From the NCBI RefSeq assembly GCF_964340395.1, contig NC_135561.1, positions 13,113,961 through 13,177,960 on the forward strand: a stretch of 64,000 bases of DNA, in the 5' to 3' direction. The translations under genes were made by a program, and so were the position numbers. The DNA is from Glandiceps talaboti (lineage: Eukaryota > Hemichordata > Enteropneusta > Spengelidae). The notes below the pieces were generated by a model. The model did no database searches. It was not told the origin of the DNA and saw nothing but the letters and a program-made list of their open reading frames with translations. Below, piece by piece: positions 61,582 to 64,000 of the stretch; the first letter of the stretch is position 1; the number at the start of each line of letters is the position of its first letter.

Positions 61582-62709
61582 AGTGAAAACACCCCATAAG
61601 TCTCATTTTAAATATATGTTTCTGTGTATTTAAGTACTTGTGGCACACTATGATAAATCAGTTTTATCTTCAAATACTTTTTAGTGCGTGCCATCGCTCT
61701 TGCGTATTTGTACATTTAGTTCTGGTTTGTTAATTGGCTTTCATTGAGGCTCACAAATCCACAATTGATTACAGATTGCGCCAATATAAGCTGAAAATGA
61801 ACATTTTCAGTTAACGAAGAAAGTCATATTTTTAGGAGAAAAATAAAGCACATAAGCATCATCCAAAATTCGCATTTCACATGGTATATCCACATAGAGA
61901 AGACATTCATTTGCCGGAGAAAATACAACAAACAGACACGTACTGCATTGAAGTTGCACCTGACTCGGATTAGCACGGATTTTATTACTTTTTCCTTAAT
62001 ACAATATTGAATAGAAACTGATTAAGGCTTATAGGTAGCCTGCAGTATCAGTGGATATCTTGATACCACTGTTTGACAGCTAAAATACACGTCGTTAGTT
62101 CAGCTTTCTCTTCATTATAGCTTGCGTCGTTAAATATTCACACCTCGGTGCATTCTATGAGTAAATTCCCACTAGGGGCGTAGCTTGAATTGCATGTGCA
62201 CACCGAACAGAATGAAAAGTAATTTGGAAAGATGGCAAAATGAAGTATAATCCTCGATGTCCATATAGTGAAGTAAACCGATTAAATGAAACGTTGGAAA
62301 AGTAGTGTTTGGTAATCTAGGCATTGATCATATAGCTAACATGCATCATGTGATGTCGCGACATTCACAAATTGTTTACGCCTACAACGATAACCACATC
62401 GCTCGTTTGCCATGCAAAGCATGTGTCCATATTGTTCCTTTAGATTTAATAAAACATGCGCTATTACATTTATATTAAACGTTGATATAAAATTTAATAA
62501 TTTAATAGTATGCACTGGTAATTCTAATGATAAAAGAAATTCTGATGATAAAATTGGCATTGTCCTGTCCAGATGGGATACAATGTGTACTTAAGATTGA
62601 GATTTTGAAAAACAGAATTGTGTTACTGAATCACAGATTACAAATATGTAATATGCTGAAATGACACCCATTTACCCAACCTAGTTAGTATGTATGTAGA
62701 GCAAAGAAA

Positions 62710-62759
62710 ACACATACATACATACATACATACATACATACATACATACATGCATACAT

Positions 62760-62796
<37 letters not shown>

Positions 62797-62868
62797 TACA
62801 TACATACATACATACATACATACATACATACATACATACATACATACATACATACATACATACATACA
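62710..62868. repeat. (CATA)n(CA)n(CATA)n microsatellite
   Basis: A 160-base array of CATA units with a CA block in the middle. Confidence 0.95.
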
Positions 62869-63649
62869 ACAATATCTGCTCTCGATTCATAACTTGCATG
62901 AAAACTAATGGAAAAGTTCAGATTCGACAGGTGAAGATAAGTACAGAGTTGAAAATGTCACACGTTTTACATCTATCGATTAGATTTGCCCTACATCATT
63001 GAATTGTATGACATATACAAGCTGTTGTTGGTGATTTAGAGACGTTATAAGATTTAATGATAGCTTCTGACATTTTTTTCATATTGCTGTAGTGAAATTA
63101 CGTCTTAATTCATGACATGCCTAGCAATGATTGATTTAGTGAATTCATATGTTCGTAATTGCTTTTACAAGGACCACAGACACCTACATTCTTTTGAGAT
63201 TGTTGTAACTCTTAGAGTGTCTTTAAAAGTAAGGCATGAAAGACATTATTTTACAAACGAAAGACACATTAAACACCTGGGAGGTACTTGAGTTAGTTTA
63301 TAGTGTTTGATTTGTTATTGACAGAATCAATTACAAATTGTCCAGTAGCGTGTATACGTGCACAGAATACGAATTCATCAATAGACTTCATTAAAAACCA
63401 GGCATTATCCTTGATGTTCGTACTTCATAGTAATGACAATCATTTTGCCAGACATAATACAAAATTGCCGAGCTTATTGAGAAGCGCTTCTTATTTTGGC
63501 AAAAGTAAAATAGCAGAGATTTTTATTGCATATAATTAAATATACCACAACTAAAGCGTTCATCAAACCCTCTGGGGCAGTTTACAGCTGAAATAGGGAG
63601 TGTTCACCAGAAGACTGCACATAGCATATCATTTAAGATCGATGCTGAT

Positions 63650-63860
63650 TGTTTGGTAAGTTGAGATTGTTGCTTTACTTGCTAGATAAGAGCACTTATA
63701 TTGTTGAACACAGCAGGGTTGTGATTGAAGAGAGAGATTTGTTTATAAACGTTCATTTGGCCCTTGAAATTTCCCTCGATAACAATCATGCTCCATTGAG
63801 CAGTAAAACTTTTGTTATCTATCAAGTAACGCAGCAACCTAAATTTTCCAAATGACCAAC
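63650..63860. repeat. Degenerate inverted repeat
   Basis: The left arm (TTTGGTAAGTTGAGATTG...) and the reverse complement of the right arm (TTTGGAAAATTTAGGTTG...) align over roughly 100 bases at perhaps 60-65 percent identity by eye. Both strands carry an open frame and their translations are alike (FGKLRLLLYLLD and FGKFRLLRYLID). It is probably an old palindromic element. Confidence 0.5.
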
Positions 63861-64000
63861 TTTGATCGTAAATTTGTATGTCACATATAGTTTTCTGTGA
63901 CCACTGCTTGTTTAGCTGTATCATTCTTAGTTATAGTATACTATGGCCTAGGCACAATGTTAACACGCAATGTTTGTCTGTGCGTGTTTCTTAATGTGTT

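Larger units (their letters stand above)
55656..64000. other. Region upstream of the first recognised receptor exon
   Basis: Should contain, or lead to, the missing 5' exons of the GABA-B receptor-like gene. Scanning the minus strand for the lobe 1 start and for a donor in phase 0 gave no convincing hit. It holds a MITE P copy, several microsatellites, one 75-codon open frame and one degenerate inverted repeat. Confidence 0.5.

Overview
The window is invertebrate animal (metazoan) nuclear DNA. It is AT-rich, its genes are split by spliceosomal introns with GT-AG borders, and it carries many microsatellites, MITE-like palindromic repeats and decayed retroelements. The phylum cannot be fixed from the sequence; a non-vertebrate deuterostome or lophotrochozoan would fit, but this is a guess. 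Gene models were built by hand, joining exons by splice signals, codon phase and protein family resemblance.

Layout. (1) 0.4-4.5 kb, + strand: a four-exon gene for a CLCC1-like membrane protein, with a YY1/ZNF143-type promoter signature upstream and a palindromic MITE in the 3' UTR. (2) 4.5-6.9 kb: intergenic, with one possible unknown terminal exon on the minus strand. (3) 6.9-22.8 kb, + strand: the most striking locus, a 16-exon gene predicted to encode a secreted protein of 1365 residues: signal peptide, six C-type lectin-like domains (A-F), a short Ser/Thr linker between C and D, a 416-residue Thr-rich mucin-like stalk and a C-terminal PAN/Apple-like domain. Every splice phase agrees across all 16 exons. 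The lectin array grew by duplication of an A+B pair (about 5.1 kb), then of the last module (about 1.3 kb, twice). Its introns hold an L2-like reverse transcriptase fragment, Penelope-like GIY-YIG fragments and two MITE families. (4) 23.0-25.8 kb, minus strand: a TSSK-family protein kinase in two visible exons, convergent with the lectin gene. (5) 26.1-27.8 kb: a small orphan + strand exon candidate and dense simple repeats. (6) 28.3-55.7 kb, minus strand: 18 exons, 755 residues, of a class C GPCR of the GABA-B receptor type, from the ligand-binding lobe through seven membrane segments to a coiled coil and C-tail; the signal peptide and first part of lobe 1 were not found. One of its introns holds a nearly perfect 683-bp inverted repeat with a 17-nt loop that looks like two LTRs head to head around a primer-binding-site-like sequence. 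(7) 55.7-64 kb: no gene recognised; simple repeats, one MITE copy, one degenerate inverted repeat and one unexplained open frame.

The genes do not form a pathway. CLCC1-like is an ER-type housekeeping protein, the lectin is probably a mucosal or immune-type secreted protein, TSSK kinases act in male germ cells, and the GABA-B-like receptor signals through G proteins at the plasma membrane.
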